Assembly (NCBI GenBank): GCA_028289465.1 | Contig: JANQPM010000001.1 | Span: forward strand, 1-52,412 | DNA: 52,412 bases | From: Lysobacterales bacterium | Lineage (GTDB): Bacteria; Pseudomonadota; Gammaproteobacteria; Xanthomonadales; SZUA-36 | Reading direction: 5' to 3' | Shown: positions 1-8,865 of the stretch, piece by piece | How positions within the stretch are numbered: position 1 is the first letter of the stretch | Layout of the letters: the number at the start of each line of letters is the position of its first letter | The notes under the pieces: generated by a model | What the model saw: the letters and a program-made list of their open reading frames with translations, nothing else | What the model was told of the DNA's origin: nothing | The model's database searches: none | Position numbers and translations under genes: made by a program

Positions 1-2
1 CG

Positions 3-2039
3 GCCAACCCGAACGGTGGCGACTATCACGGGTTTACCAATAACGACCGTTTTAATTTCGCACCGCTGAACCTGTATATCACGCCGTGGGAGCGGACCAA
101 CTTCTTCGCCCAGGGCCTGGTCGACATTACCGACAATGTCCAGTTCTACATTCGCGGCCTGTACAACAACCGCAAATCGACCAACCAGGCAGCACCGGAA
201 CCGATCTTTATCGGCCCCGGCGCGGAGACCGGCGGTATTGCCGACACCATCGTAATCAGTGCGGACAATCCGTTTAATCCGTTCGGTTTCAATATCTTTG
301 AATCGCAACTGGATATCGATAACGGCGCGTTCATGGGCCGCCGGCCGCTGGAAGCCGGGCCGCGCGTATTCAAGCAAGATGTGGATACATTCTTCGTCGC
401 CACCGGCCTGAAAGGCGAATTCGTTGCCGGCAACCGGCCCTGGTACTGGGACGCGAATTTCGCCTATGGCAGAAATTCGGCCGAACAACGGAAAACCGGT
501 GCGCTGAATGCCAAGCGCATCAAGGAAGCGCTGGGTCCGGTAGATGCGTGCGCCGCCCTGCCCGGCTGCGTTCCGCTGAACCTGTTCGGCGGTCAGGGTT
601 CCGGCAACGGTACGATCACGCAGGAAATGCTGAACTACATCAGTTTCGTACAGAACGATAAAAGCGAAAACAACCTGCGTGACTTCACGCTGAACATCGG
701 TGGCGATATCGCCGACCTGCCGGCGGGGCCGCTGGGTCTGGCGTTCGGTTACGAGCGACGCGAACTGGACGGTTTTTTCCAACCTGATGCGGTGGTCGTC
801 GCCGGCGAATCCAACGGCGTGCCTTCCAGTCCGACCCGTGGCGACTACGACACCGACGAATTCTACGCCGAATTCAATATTCCGGTGCTGAGCGGGAACC
901 CCGGCGCCGAGCTGCTGGACTTCTCCGTCGCAGCGCGCTACCAGGACTTCAGCACCTTCGGCAGTGAAACCACCAGCAAGGTCGGCTTCCGCTACATGCC
1001 GAACAGCAACCTGCTGTTCCGCGGTACCTTTGCCGAGGGCATTCGCGCACCGGGTATCGGCGAACTGTTCGGTACGCAATCACGCTTCGATGCAGTCCTG
1101 GCCGATCCTTGTGCGGTACCGAGCCCGTCGGCGAACTGCGTTGCACTCGGCGTTCCGTCCACCGGTTTCGAGCAGATCAATCCGCAGATTTCGATCCTGA
1201 CCGGCGGCAACCCGAACCTGCAGCCGGAAGAATCCGATACGCTGACCCTGGGCTTCGTTTACAGCCCGGGCTGGGTGGACGATCTGAGCTGGGCCAACCA
1301 ACTGGATTTCGAGTTTACGTTCTACGATATCGAAGTGGACGGCGCCATCCAGGCACTGGACGCACAGACCCAGTTGAACGGCTGTGTTGCCGATCCTTCC
1401 AGCGGACTGTGCAGCGGCATCGTTCGCTCGCCCAGCGGCGCGATCAGCTCGTTCCAGAACACCCTGACCAATATCGGCGGCATCGAAACCGACGGCTGGG
1501 ATCTCAATATCCGCTACACCAGCCCGCAGATGGACTGGGGTTCGCTCGCGATTACCTGGGATAACAGTGTGGTCGGCGAATACGTCGAAACCGATCCGAT
1601 CACCGGCACCAGCCGCGACATCGCCGGTATCGAAGAAAACGATTCGGCGATCGCGGACTTTCAATCCAATCTCGCAGCGGTATTTCAGTTCAGAAACGAC
1701 TACCGCCTGAGCTGGCGCCTGCGCTATATCGGCGAGGTAACCGAATCCTGCAGCGACTTCCTGGACGGCACCTCCAACAGCCTGACCGCGCTGGGCTTGT
1801 GCTCCAACCCGAATGCGAATGAAGCGCTGTCAACCAACGATCTGGACGCGACCATGTATCACGACGTGGTCGTGAATTTCCCGACCTGGAAAGGGCTTGA
1901 GTTCGAGCTGGGCGCTAATAATTTGCTTGGCGAAGATCCGCCGCCCTGTCTGAGCTGCTCACTGAACGGCTATGATCCGTCCACCTACGATCCGGAAGGC
2001 CGTTTCATCTACGCCCGGGCAACCTACCGCCTGCAGTAA
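3..2039 (+). CDS. TonB-dependent receptor, C-terminal part (5' end outside window)
   Basis: The reading frame is open from base 3 to the stop, so this is the 3' part of a longer gene; the visible part is about 678 residues. It has the look of an outer-membrane beta-barrel: alternating aromatic/polar strands, many Asn/Asp-rich loops, and the TonB-receptor signatures 'LLFRGTFAEGIRAPGIGELF' and 'NPNLQPEESDTLTLGFVYSP'. Barrel strands end at 'FIYARATYRLQ'. Loops contain Cys pairs (for example C...LPGC and CLSCS), as in the large receptors used by Xanthomonas/Caulobacter-type bacteria for oligosaccharides, peptides or siderophores. The substrate cannot be told from this part because the plug and TonB box are missing. 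A strong terminator follows. The in-frame ATG at 333 is internal, not a start. Confidence 0.93.
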   Translation, partial: ANPNGGDYHGFTNNDRFNFAPLNLYITPWERTNFFAQGLVDITDNVQFYIRGLYNNRKSTNQAAPEPIFIGPGAETGGIADTIVISADNPFNPFGFNIFESQLDIDNGAFMGRRPLEAGPRVFKQDVDTFFVATGLKGEFVAGNRPWYWDANFAYGRNSAEQRKTGALNAKRIKEALGPVDACAALPGCVPLNLFGGQGSGNGTITQEMLNYISFVQNDKSENNLRDFTLNIGGDIADLPAGPLGLAFGYERRELDGFFQPDAVVVAGESNGVPSSPTRGDYDTDEFYAEFNIPVLSGNPGAELLDFSVAARYQDFSTFGSETTSKVGFRYMPNSNLLFRGTFAEGIRAPGIGELFGTQSRFDAVLADPCAVPSPSANCVALGVPSTGFEQINPQISILTGGNPNLQPEESDTLTLGFVYSPGWVDDLSWANQLDFEFTFYDIEVDGAIQALDAQTQLNGCVADPSSGLCSGIVRSPSGAISSFQNTLTNIGGIETDGWDLNIRYTSPQMDWGSLAITWDNSVVGEYVETDPITGTSRDIAGIEENDSAIADFQSNLAAVFQFRNDYRLSWRLRYIGEVTESCSDFLDGTSNSLTALGLCSNPNANEALSTNDLDATMYHDVVVNFPTWKGLEFELGANNLLGEDPPPCLSCSLNGYDPSTYDPEGRFIYARATYRLQ

Positions 2040-2062
2040 GGCATAGCGGCAGTCTGTGTAAT

Positions 2063-2089
2063 ACGGCCCCCTGTCGGGGGCCGTTTTTT
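2063..2089 (+). terminator. Rho-independent terminator of the TonB receptor
   Basis: A perfect 9-bp stem (ACGGCCCCC / GGGGGCCGT) with loop TGTC is followed directly by six T. It lies 24 bp after the receptor stop codon and separates it from the next gene. Confidence 0.9.
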
Positions 2090-2147
2090 CTGTCTGGGGA
2101 ATCGTGCTATGTTGCTCGAACCTTAGCGATGATCATTTAAGGGGAAT

Positions 2148-2810
2148 ATGAGTCGTCAAACGATCAACCTGAACTCAGGTCTCTACCGCTATATGCTGTC
2201 CAATACGCTGCGCGAGGACGACATTGCGCAGGCGTTGCGGGAACGCACCGCGGCGATGGCCGAGTCCAATATGCAGATTTCGCCGGAACAGGGCCAGCTG
2301 ATGTACCTGCTGGCCAAGCTGGTGGGCTGCCGTAACGCGATCGAGGTCGGTGTATTCACCGGTTACAGTACGCTCTGCGTTGCGCGCGCGTTGCCGGCTG
2401 CCGGCCGTTTGATCGCGTGCGATGTCAGCGAAGACTGGACCAGTGTCGGCCGCGAATACTGGCAGCAGGCCCAAGTGGACCGCAAAATTGATCTGCGTAT
2501 CGCGCCGGCGCTGGATACGCTGCAGCAACTGATCGAAAAGGGCCAGACCCGCTTATTCGACTTTGCGTTTATCGACGCCGATAAAAGCAACTACGACAAT
2601 TATTACGAAGCCTGCCTGAAACTGGTCCGTGCCAACGGCCTGATCGCCATTGACAACACCTTGTGGGCCGGCGCGGTTGCCGACCCCGAAGCCGACGATG
2701 AGGACACTCAGGCCATTCGAGCGCTAAACCGCAAAATTCACCAGGACGGCCGGGTCGACCAGATACTGCTGCCGGTTGGCGACGGCCTGACCCTGGTTCG
2801 GCCGCGGTAA
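2148..2810 (+). CDS. Class I SAM-dependent O-methyltransferase (CCoAOMT-like)
   Basis: 220 residues, the usual length of the caffeoyl-CoA/catechol O-methyltransferase-like family (Methyltransf_3). The SAM-binding glycine motif is 'IEVGVFTGYSTLCVARALP' (about residues 65-83). The metal/substrate region is 'FAFIDADKSNYDNYY', followed by 'NGLIAIDNTLWAGAV', where the Asp/Asn residues match the divalent-metal ligands of the family. Start at ATG 2148 is supported by AAGGGG 4 bp upstream. It stands alone after the receptor terminator and is convergent with the Rid gene. Bacterial members methylate small catechol-like hydroxyls, but the natural substrate is not predictable here. Confidence 0.93.
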   Translation: MSRQTINLNSGLYRYMLSNTLREDDIAQALRERTAAMAESNMQISPEQGQLMYLLAKLVGCRNAIEVGVFTGYSTLCVARALPAAGRLIACDVSEDWTSVGREYWQQAQVDRKIDLRIAPALDTLQQLIEKGQTRLFDFAFIDADKSNYDNYYEACLKLVRANGLIAIDNTLWAGAVADPEADDEDTQAIRALNRKIHQDGRVDQILLPVGDGLTLVRPR

Positions 2811-2848
2811 CGGCCACTCAGATCAACCGTTAAAACTAATTGCTCAAG

Positions 2849-3295
2849 TTAGCCGCCAAGGCTTGCGATACACTCGATCTCCACCCTGGCATTCAGCGCC
2901 AGACCACTGGCGCCAAGCGCGCTGCGGGCCGGCTTGTTGCCTGAAAAATATTCGACGTAAACCTCGTTCATTTGGGCCCATTCGGCAATATCCGCCAAAA
3001 ACACGGTGCATTTCACGACTTGATCCAGCGACGCACCGTACCGTTCCAGGCTGGCCTTGATATTCTCCAGCGTCTGGCGGGTTTCGCCGGCAATACCGCC
3101 TTCGGCCAGCTCGCTGGTGCCGGGGAGATTGCCGAGCTTGCCAGACAGGAACAGCAAATTCCCGACTCTGACTGCATCCGAGAACGGCAGGCTGTCATTG
3201 CCCGGAATAGGATGATATTCGACCGTGGCTTTTTCGTTCGCCACCGCGCAGGCCGACAATACCAAAACAGTTAACATCGCTAAGCTTTTTCTCAT
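2849..3295 (-). CDS. Rid (YjgF/YER057c/UK114) family protein with lipoprotein signal
   Basis: 148 residues. Residues 1-16 form a lipoprotein signal peptide with lipobox LSAC, so the mature protein should be lipid-anchored at Cys16. The rest is a full Rid domain: 'DAVRVGNLLFLSGKLGNLPG', 'GGIAGETRQTLENIKASLE', 'VVKCTVFLADIAEWAQMNEVY' and the C-terminal 'PARSALGASGLALNARVEIE', which contains the Arg (ARSA) that binds the carboxylate in RidA-type imine deaminases. Classical RidA is cytosolic and clears 2-aminoacrylate; an exported Rid protein is a different subgroup with no well-defined role. It lies 29 bp after a truncated Tat-signal gene and may be co-transcribed with it. Confidence 0.88.
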   Translation of the reverse strand: MRKSLAMLTVLVLSACAVANEKATVEYHPIPGNDSLPFSDAVRVGNLLFLSGKLGNLPGTSELAEGGIAGETRQTLENIKASLERYGASLDQVVKCTVFLADIAEWAQMNEVYVEYFSGNKPARSALGASGLALNARVEIECIASLGG

Positions 3296-3324
3296 TCTTT
3301 CGGTTCCTCTTGATCAAGACTGAA

Positions 3325-3582
3325 CTACGCCGATGACGGTACCTCGCCGGCATCGCGCACACCGGGTGTGTCGGTCGCCGGTATGATCTGCTCGGCAACC
3401 GCTTCCAGCGTCGCCGCTTGCCGGGGGTTCAAATTGATAAAAGGCTTTCGGGCCTCGCTGGCTTTACAGGCTGCCTGCCCCAGCGCCAGGATGGCCAGCC
3501 ATTGCAACGCCAGCCGGCTACCGCCGGTCAGCGACCCGGTGGTTTTGAGAAAGGTCCGGCGCGAGCTTCGGTCCGGTTTCAT
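3325..3582 (-). pseudogene. Truncated gluconate 2-dehydrogenase subunit 3-like Tat protein
   Basis: 85 residues. The N-terminus has a twin-arginine signal (SRRTFLKTTG) and a hydrophobic stretch ending AAC. Then comes 'LNPRQAATLEAVAEQIIPAT', typical of the start of gluconate 2-dehydrogenase subunit 3 (the small subunit that accompanies GMC-type oxidoreductases), reaching 'DTPGVRDAGEVP'. Family members run on for roughly another 100 residues, but here the frame stops after PSSA and only 29 bp separate it from the Rid gene. No remnant of the missing half is visible. No GMC oxidoreductase gene is adjacent. I read it as a remnant; a genuine short Tat protein is possible. An AGAGG-like ribosome site precedes the ATG. 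Confidence 0.6.
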
Positions 3583-3653
3583 CGGCCTCTTCTATGCACG
3601 AACTCTTATGAACATAGCACAGAACGGGCCGGGGTTTACCGGCTTGCCGGCGC

Positions 3654-6600
3654 TTAGCGCGCCGGCTGCACGGCAATAATATCAAGCTCGAAGAGGGGTT
3701 TGACCCAGTCAAGCGCCAACGGATCATCGGCCTGTAAGACGACGCCTGCCGATTGATACTCAAGCTCGCCGGCGGCCAATGACAGATTGCCGATCCGGTG
3801 CAGCGTACGGTCTGCCGGATCACCGGTGCAGCCCGGGCACAGGACGGTCGATACAATCAGGTCCATGGGGTAATCGAACAGTTGCGCATCTCCGGCACCG
3901 ATAGCCCAGACCGGATTACCGCCGCTGTCATAAAAATAAACCAGCCCGAACAATCGGTCGCCCTGGCGACCCAGCGACAAGCCCCAGCCGGAGTCTTCGA
4001 GGTCATACCAGTGGCCGGTCGGAAATTCGTACTCCTCGGTATTGCCGACCGATAGCAGTTGAAATGGCTCACTGCCGGCCTCGCCGTCCAGCGTCCATGC
4101 AAATTCCGCCTCGCGGTCACTGTGAAAATCCATCGTGACGGCACCCACCGTTTTGCAGGTCACACGCGGTGTGGCGAACTCATCGTAGGCGCATTCCAGC
4201 AGGTCCGCCTGCCACACATCGGCGTTTAACGGTGCGTTTGCGAAATACCAGATCGGCGTGCCGTCTTTGCGGTAGGTGTACCAGACGACGACCAGTTCGT
4301 CGCGAATACGCTGCAGATCGATACCGTGGCCGGAGCGCGCCGGGTTATACCAGTTGCCGGCCTGCGGCAGAATGGTCTGATTCGGCAGCAGCGGGTGGGC
4401 ATCGGCGATCTTCGGCACAAAGATCAAATCCTGCGGTGTGTCCAGGCGGCCTGCAGGTCCGGCATCGAAACGCGACAGAAACGCCCCGGTACCGCCATCG
4501 TATTTCAGAATACGGTGATTATTGGCACTGCTGACATAGAGATTGCCGTCCGGCCCGAAAGCCAGACCCCGCGGGCCGTCCAGCCCGCCGCTGCCAGCAG
4601 TCACAAAGCGACCGACCAGCGAACCGTTCACGGCATCCACGGCAACGACTTCATCGCGCCCGAAATTCGCGATATACAGATGGCCGTCCGGCCCGGCCAC
4701 CATATCGCCGGCGTCAGCGATAAACACGTTACCGGCCGTCACCAGATCATCGCGCTGGACGCCGCTGCCGGCGGCATATTGCTGGATGCTGTTGTTTTGA
4801 TTCACGGCGTAAAACTCGCCGTCCGCGGTAAATGCGATTTCGCGAAAGACCACACCGGCCGGCACAAAGTAGCGGCTGTTGAACCGGATTGCGCCGGTCT
4901 GCGGCGCGAACCGGCCGAGACCGGGGCCGGTGCGGCTGGCGACAAACAGATCGCGGTCCGGTGCGAACTGCAATGCCTGAGGAAAACCCGAACTCAGGAA
5001 CGGAACGCCGGTAACGGTATTAAACGATTCGATAAATATATCGTGCTGTTCGCCGGTAATTCGGGAAAAACGACGTACATCGCTTTTGTACAACACGTAT
5101 AGCAGCCCGTCGTCGCCGAGTGCCAGATCGGACTGGGTCGTCAACGCGGCCGGCACTCCCAGGCCGGAGACCTCGACCCGGACCAGCGCACCGGTCTCGG
5201 CGTTGTAGCGCAGGATTCGATTGCTGCCGGCGCTGATTACCAGTAGATCCAATTCGGCCAGCGACGCGCCATCCATCAGATCGTTTACACCGTCGCCGTC
5301 ATCGTCGGCGTCGGCGACGTTACCGATATTGTCCGAATCGGTATCTTCGCTTTCCTGCGGGTCGTTCGGGAAACGGTCGGCGTTGTCGCCGACCCCGTCG
5401 AGATCGCTGTCCTGCGACTCGCTGGCATCGGTTGGCAGCGCGTCAGACGCATCCGGTACGCCGTCGCCATCGTCGTCCGAATCGGCGTTGTTGCCCTCGC
5501 CGTCACCGTCGGTGTCCAGACTCTCGGACGGATCGTTGGGAAACGCATCGGCCCGGTCGGCAACCCCGTCACGATCGCTGTCGGCAACGTACCGGGCATC
5601 GAACGGAAATGCATCAATGGCATCAATTACGCCGTCCCCATCGGTATCCGTAATCGGTGTTGCCGTCGGAATCGGTATCGGCAGCGCGCTGACCGCCGGC
5701 TGGTAGCCGGCAATCATGGCCGTAAACTGGTTGATCACCGAAGCGTTGTTCGCACTGGCATCGCCGCACGCCATGCCGCCGCATAGCACAAGGTTCGGAT
5801 TAGAAAAAATCGGCAGCCCGAGAAAACGGTCGTCGCGCCCGGTACCGAAAGACGACATGATAGTGTTGAACTGGCCGGGAACCACAAAGGCGTGCGCCGG
5901 CCCGGTCAGCGTCGACGACGCGCCGATCTGGTGCTCGGCACCGAGGTTATGGCCTACTTCGTGGGCGTAGACATAATCGTCGCAGATAGAAAACCCGCTG
6001 ACGCCGTCGCTGAGCACGTTCACGCCGATGCTGTTATCGGTCACACCCGGCGTCGGCAGAAACGCGATGCCGCAGCTACCGCGCACTTCAAGCTCGTGAG
6101 GCCGGACAAAGGTGATAAGGTCTGCACCGCTGTTCTGACGCAGCATAGCCAGATTCTCGAAACCTGGCAGCGACGGTGTACCGCCGGCCAGCGCCTGCTG
6201 CATATCCGACAGCGCAGTGCCGTTGTCATTGCTGTTGCTGTAGCCCACCTGTTGAAAGCCGACCAGACGCAGCACCGCGTCGATCCCGCTGTCGGCAAAC
6301 GCCCCGTTAGTGATCGTCACCAGATGATTCAGCCGGGTTTCGAGCAAAGCCCCGGGATAGCGGCCGGCCATGGCCGCGGTATACACGAAAAAGACATCGA
6401 TCAGCACCGGTTCCCGGACCCGGCTCAACGGGGTGCTGCCGCTCGGCCGTTTCTTCGCTTTGACAGTTGCAGCGGCTGACGGCAGGTAAAAATCGTCGTG
6501 GCTGACACCGCTGTGGATCATGTCCTGATGGGAAAGGTCCACCAGCCAGGTCTGCTGCGCGTTGCCGACCAGCCGATATTCCGCAAACGGCGTGCGCAGG

Positions 6601-7016
6601 TAGCCGACCGCACCGCCCGGTCCGCTGGTAATCACCGCACGATAGTAGCTGCCATAGCCTTCAGCGTAACCGAACCATGTCGTATCGCCATTGGCATGTT
6701 TGATATTGTGGCTTGCGATCAAATTGACTGCCTGCCCGTCCGGCCATTGCAGCCGCAGGCGCGGGACAGCCTGATCGTCGCGGGAAATTTCTATTGCACG
6801 ATTGCCGGCATAGACGCTGCCGGCAGGCAGCCGGTCCAGGGCATGACCGCGCTCGAAATCCGGGTGCGGAGCGGTTTCCAGCACCGCGCTGAACCGGTGA
6901 ACAGCGTCGGTTTCGCCACTTTGTGCCGCGGAACCGACGCCGAGCGTCAACAGTACCAGCAAACTGACTCGTATCATTGGCATCCAGTTATTCAACGGCG
7001 GCTTCCGTTTACGCAT
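3654..7016 (-). CDS. Secreted reprolysin-like zinc metalloprotease, multidomain
   Basis: 1120 residues. The signal peptide is about residues 13-32, followed by a pro-region. The catalytic domain (about 200-440) carries the metzincin zinc motif HEVGHNLGAEH at 352-362 (His352, His356 and His362 as ligands, Glu353 as base) and a Met-turn-like 'NTIMSS' near Met387, as in M12B/reprolysin-like enzymes. Residues 457-580 are four to five thrombospondin type 3-like Ca-binding repeats (DTDGDGV, DSDRDGV, DSDDDGDGV). Residues 590-870 form an NHL/SMP-30-like propeller. The C-terminal 887-1063 is a duplicated WY(N/D) module ending in CPGC, also found in the protein at 16051-19542. It is presumably exported and Ca-dependent, acting on proteins outside the cell. 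The module order is unusual. No partner gene is in an obvious operon with it. Confidence 0.9.
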   Translation of the reverse strand: MRKRKPPLNNWMPMIRVSLLVLLTLGVGSAAQSGETDAVHRFSAVLETAPHPDFERGHALDRLPAGSVYAGNRAIEISRDDQAVPRLRLQWPDGQAVNLIASHNIKHANGDTTWFGYAEGYGSYYRAVITSGPGGAVGYLRTPFAEYRLVGNAQQTWLVDLSHQDMIHSGVSHDDFYLPSAAATVKAKKRPSGSTPLSRVREPVLIDVFFVYTAAMAGRYPGALLETRLNHLVTITNGAFADSGIDAVLRLVGFQQVGYSNSNDNGTALSDMQQALAGGTPSLPGFENLAMLRQNSGADLITFVRPHELEVRGSCGIAFLPTPGVTDNSIGVNVLSDGVSGFSICDDYVYAHEVGHNLGAEHQIGASSTLTGPAHAFVVPGQFNTIMSSFGTGRDDRFLGLPIFSNPNLVLCGGMACGDASANNASVINQFTAMIAGYQPAVSALPIPIPTATPITDTDGDGVIDAIDAFPFDARYVADSDRDGVADRADAFPNDPSESLDTDGDGEGNNADSDDDGDGVPDASDALPTDASESQDSDLDGVGDNADRFPNDPQESEDTDSDNIGNVADADDDGDGVNDLMDGASLAELDLLVISAGSNRILRYNAETGALVRVEVSGLGVPAALTTQSDLALGDDGLLYVLYKSDVRRFSRITGEQHDIFIESFNTVTGVPFLSSGFPQALQFAPDRDLFVASRTGPGLGRFAPQTGAIRFNSRYFVPAGVVFREIAFTADGEFYAVNQNNSIQQYAAGSGVQRDDLVTAGNVFIADAGDMVAGPDGHLYIANFGRDEVVAVDAVNGSLVGRFVTAGSGGLDGPRGLAFGPDGNLYVSSANNHRILKYDGGTGAFLSRFDAGPAGRLDTPQDLIFVPKIADAHPLLPNQTILPQAGNWYNPARSGHGIDLQRIRDELVVVWYTYRKDGTPIWYFANAPLNADVWQADLLECAYDEFATPRVTCKTVGAVTMDFHSDREAEFAWTLDGEAGSEPFQLLSVGNTEEYEFPTGHWYDLEDSGWGLSLGRQGDRLFGLVYFYDSGGNPVWAIGAGDAQLFDYPMDLIVSTVLCPGCTGDPADRTLHRIGNLSLAAGELEYQSAGVVLQADDPLALDWVKPLFELDIIAVQPAR

Positions 7017-7035
7017 CTGAAGCTTCGGTCAAGAA

Positions 7036-8463
7036 CTAATCTTGAGGTATCGGCGGCGGTCCTTCGGCCAGATAGCCCTGGTACTCGCGGCCGTTTCGAT
7101 CTTCAACCCATTCCTGATGCACCGCGTTGCGAGCGGCGGGATCGGAATACAGATCGACCATGGTCGATGCCAGTGCCTTCGCCGCATAGACCATGCCTTT
7201 GTGGCCGATGGACATTCCGCCGGCGGCGACCACCGGCCAGGCGTGCCATGGGGTATCGGCCGGCGCGGTGGTCACCGACAAGTGCAGAGTCGGCACCACC
7301 CAGCTCACATCGGCAACGTCGGTGGAACCGCCGTTCGGTTCGCCGGGATTCTCATCCAGCGGCTTGACGGTGGTTACAAGGCCGGTTTCCGGTTTACCGG
7401 TCGCGCGCTGAATCGCTTCGGCGAACGCCACCTCTTCATCGGAAAAGGCCAGCGGCCCGAGCCACTCGAAATTGCGCTGAATCAGCCGCGCTCCGGCAAC
7501 ATTGGACAGCATTTCATAAGAACCGGCCTGTACGGTAAATTGCGCTTCCGTGCCGGTGGCCAGCGCGGCACCGGCGACGATATTTCGAGCCCGTTCGATC
7601 AACTCATCCACGCCGCCATGGGTGGAGTCGCGCAGCCACAGCCATAGAGAGGCGCGTTCCGGCAATACGTTCGGCACATCGCCGCCGCCGGTGATCGTAT
7701 AGTGCATGCGCACGCTGGGCTTGACGTGCTCGCGCATCTGGTTAATCGCAAAAGTGGTTAGTTCAACCGCGTCCAGCGCGCTGCGGCCGTTCCACGGGTC
7801 ATAAGCCGCATGGGAAGCGCGGCCGGTAAAATTGATCGCGATATCGGCCATGGCCTGGCTGCTTTCGGTATCGGCGGCAATTTCGTTGCTCGGGTGCCAG
7901 GCCAGCGTAATATCCACATCGTCAAACAGACCGTCGCGAACCATATAGGTTTTACCGCCGACCGCTTCCTCGGCCGGCGTGCCGTAGAAACGAATGGTAC
8001 CGGCGAGCTTACCCCGCTCGATCAGTCGTTTTATGGCCACTGCTGCACCGAGGCTGGCCGGTCCGAACATATTGTGCCCGCAGCCATGCCCACCGCCACC
8101 TTCGACGAGCGCTTCCTTGACCGGCGAGGCCTTCTGCGACAGGCCCGGCAGCGCGTCGTATTCACCCATCACACCGATCACTGGCTTGCCGCTGCCGAAC
8201 TCGGCCAGAAACGCCGTCGGCATGCCGGCGACGCCCCGGCGAACTTCAAACCCCTGCGCTTCGGCATAATCCGCCAGCAACTCAGCCGACCGGTATTCGC
8301 GCAATGCGGTCTCGGCGAAAGCCCAGATTTGATCGCTCATCTCAATCAATGCGCCCGACTGGTCGTCGATGGCTTCAACCGCCTGTTGTTTATCGGTCAT
8401 CAGATCGGCCTGGGCAGTGACCACCGACATCACAATCCCGCAAAGCAAGACACGGACCCGCAT
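7036..8463 (-). CDS. Secreted M20-family amidohydrolase (AbgB-like)
   Basis: 475 residues from the chosen start. Metal-binding signatures of the M20D amidohydrolase group are present: 'GVMGEYDALPG', 'GGGGHGCGHNMFGPASLG', 'YGTPAEEAVGGKTYMVRDGL' and 'GGSTDVADVSWVVPT'. These resemble aminobenzoyl-glutamate hydrolase subunit B and related N-acyl-amino-acid hydrolases with a two-metal site. The dimerisation/lid domain sits in the middle ('FTGRASHAAYDPWNGRSALD'). A signal peptide (MRVRVLLCGIVMSVVTAQA) suggests periplasmic action. GGAG lies 6 bp before ATG 8463; the ATG at 8469 is too close to it, and the longer frame to 8592 has no support. Its stop is 20 bp from the metalloprotease start, so the two may form one operon. 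The exact substrate is unknown. Confidence 0.9.
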   Translation of the reverse strand: MRVRVLLCGIVMSVVTAQADLMTDKQQAVEAIDDQSGALIEMSDQIWAFAETALREYRSAELLADYAEAQGFEVRRGVAGMPTAFLAEFGSGKPVIGVMGEYDALPGLSQKASPVKEALVEGGGGHGCGHNMFGPASLGAAVAIKRLIERGKLAGTIRFYGTPAEEAVGGKTYMVRDGLFDDVDITLAWHPSNEIAADTESSQAMADIAINFTGRASHAAYDPWNGRSALDAVELTTFAINQMREHVKPSVRMHYTITGGGDVPNVLPERASLWLWLRDSTHGGVDELIERARNIVAGAALATGTEAQFTVQAGSYEMLSNVAGARLIQRNFEWLGPLAFSDEEVAFAEAIQRATGKPETGLVTTVKPLDENPGEPNGGSTDVADVSWVVPTLHLSVTTAPADTPWHAWPVVAAGGMSIGHKGMVYAAKALASTMVDLYSDPAARNAVHQEWVEDRNGREYQGYLAEGPPPIPQD

Positions 8464-8865
8464 ACTCATCTCCGGTAGTTTTCGCGACGGGGATTCTAGC
8501 GCGTTTCGGGAGGCTGCGCTGTGCAGGCACGCCGGAACCCGGCGAACGGCCGCGCTGGAACGCTGAATAGCCTGCCAGGGCTTCGGCGCCAAAGAAGCCG
8601 TAAGCGACCCGCCGGAGCGGGCGCAAGACAGCGTGCAATTAACGCGCGACCCCTCTGGGGCCGCTCACGCTGCTCGCTCACCCAACCGGGAGAGCAAGCC
8701 AGGGGAAGTATGGCGGTTTGCGCAACGCGCAAGAAGCCGTGCTTTCACGGCGCCCGCTCCGGCGGGTCGCCTGTGGCTCCCTGGTCCAGCCCCACTTGCT
8801 GTGCACGGTAGACGCGCAGTGGGCATAGTACTTGGTCTTTCGTTTCTTATTATTCACTCGACCCT
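8464..8865. other. Gene-free stretch, 0.4 kb
   Basis: No frame here has a ribosome site, family resemblance or codon use like the neighbours. The stretch holds a perfect 21-bp inverted repeat (see separate entry) and several short G+C-rich hairpins such as CCGTG-CTTT-CACGG around 8738. The promoter of the M20 gene must lie at its left end. Confidence 0.6.
8604..8770. repeat. Long inverted repeat with 21-bp perfect arms
   Basis: Arm 1 is 8604-8624 (GCGACCCGCCGGAGCGGGCG + C) and arm 2, its exact reverse complement, is 8750-8770. The similarity extends about 14 bp further outward with mostly transition differences. A direct copy of AAGAAGCCGT also occurs at 8592 and 8731. The 125 bp between the arms has no gene. 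The structure resembles a small palindromic intergenic element (MITE- or REP-like) rather than an insertion sequence. Confidence 0.7.

Noticed and set aside
8496..8865. Several short open frames on both strands
   Set aside because: They cross the inverted repeat, have no start signals and overlap each other.
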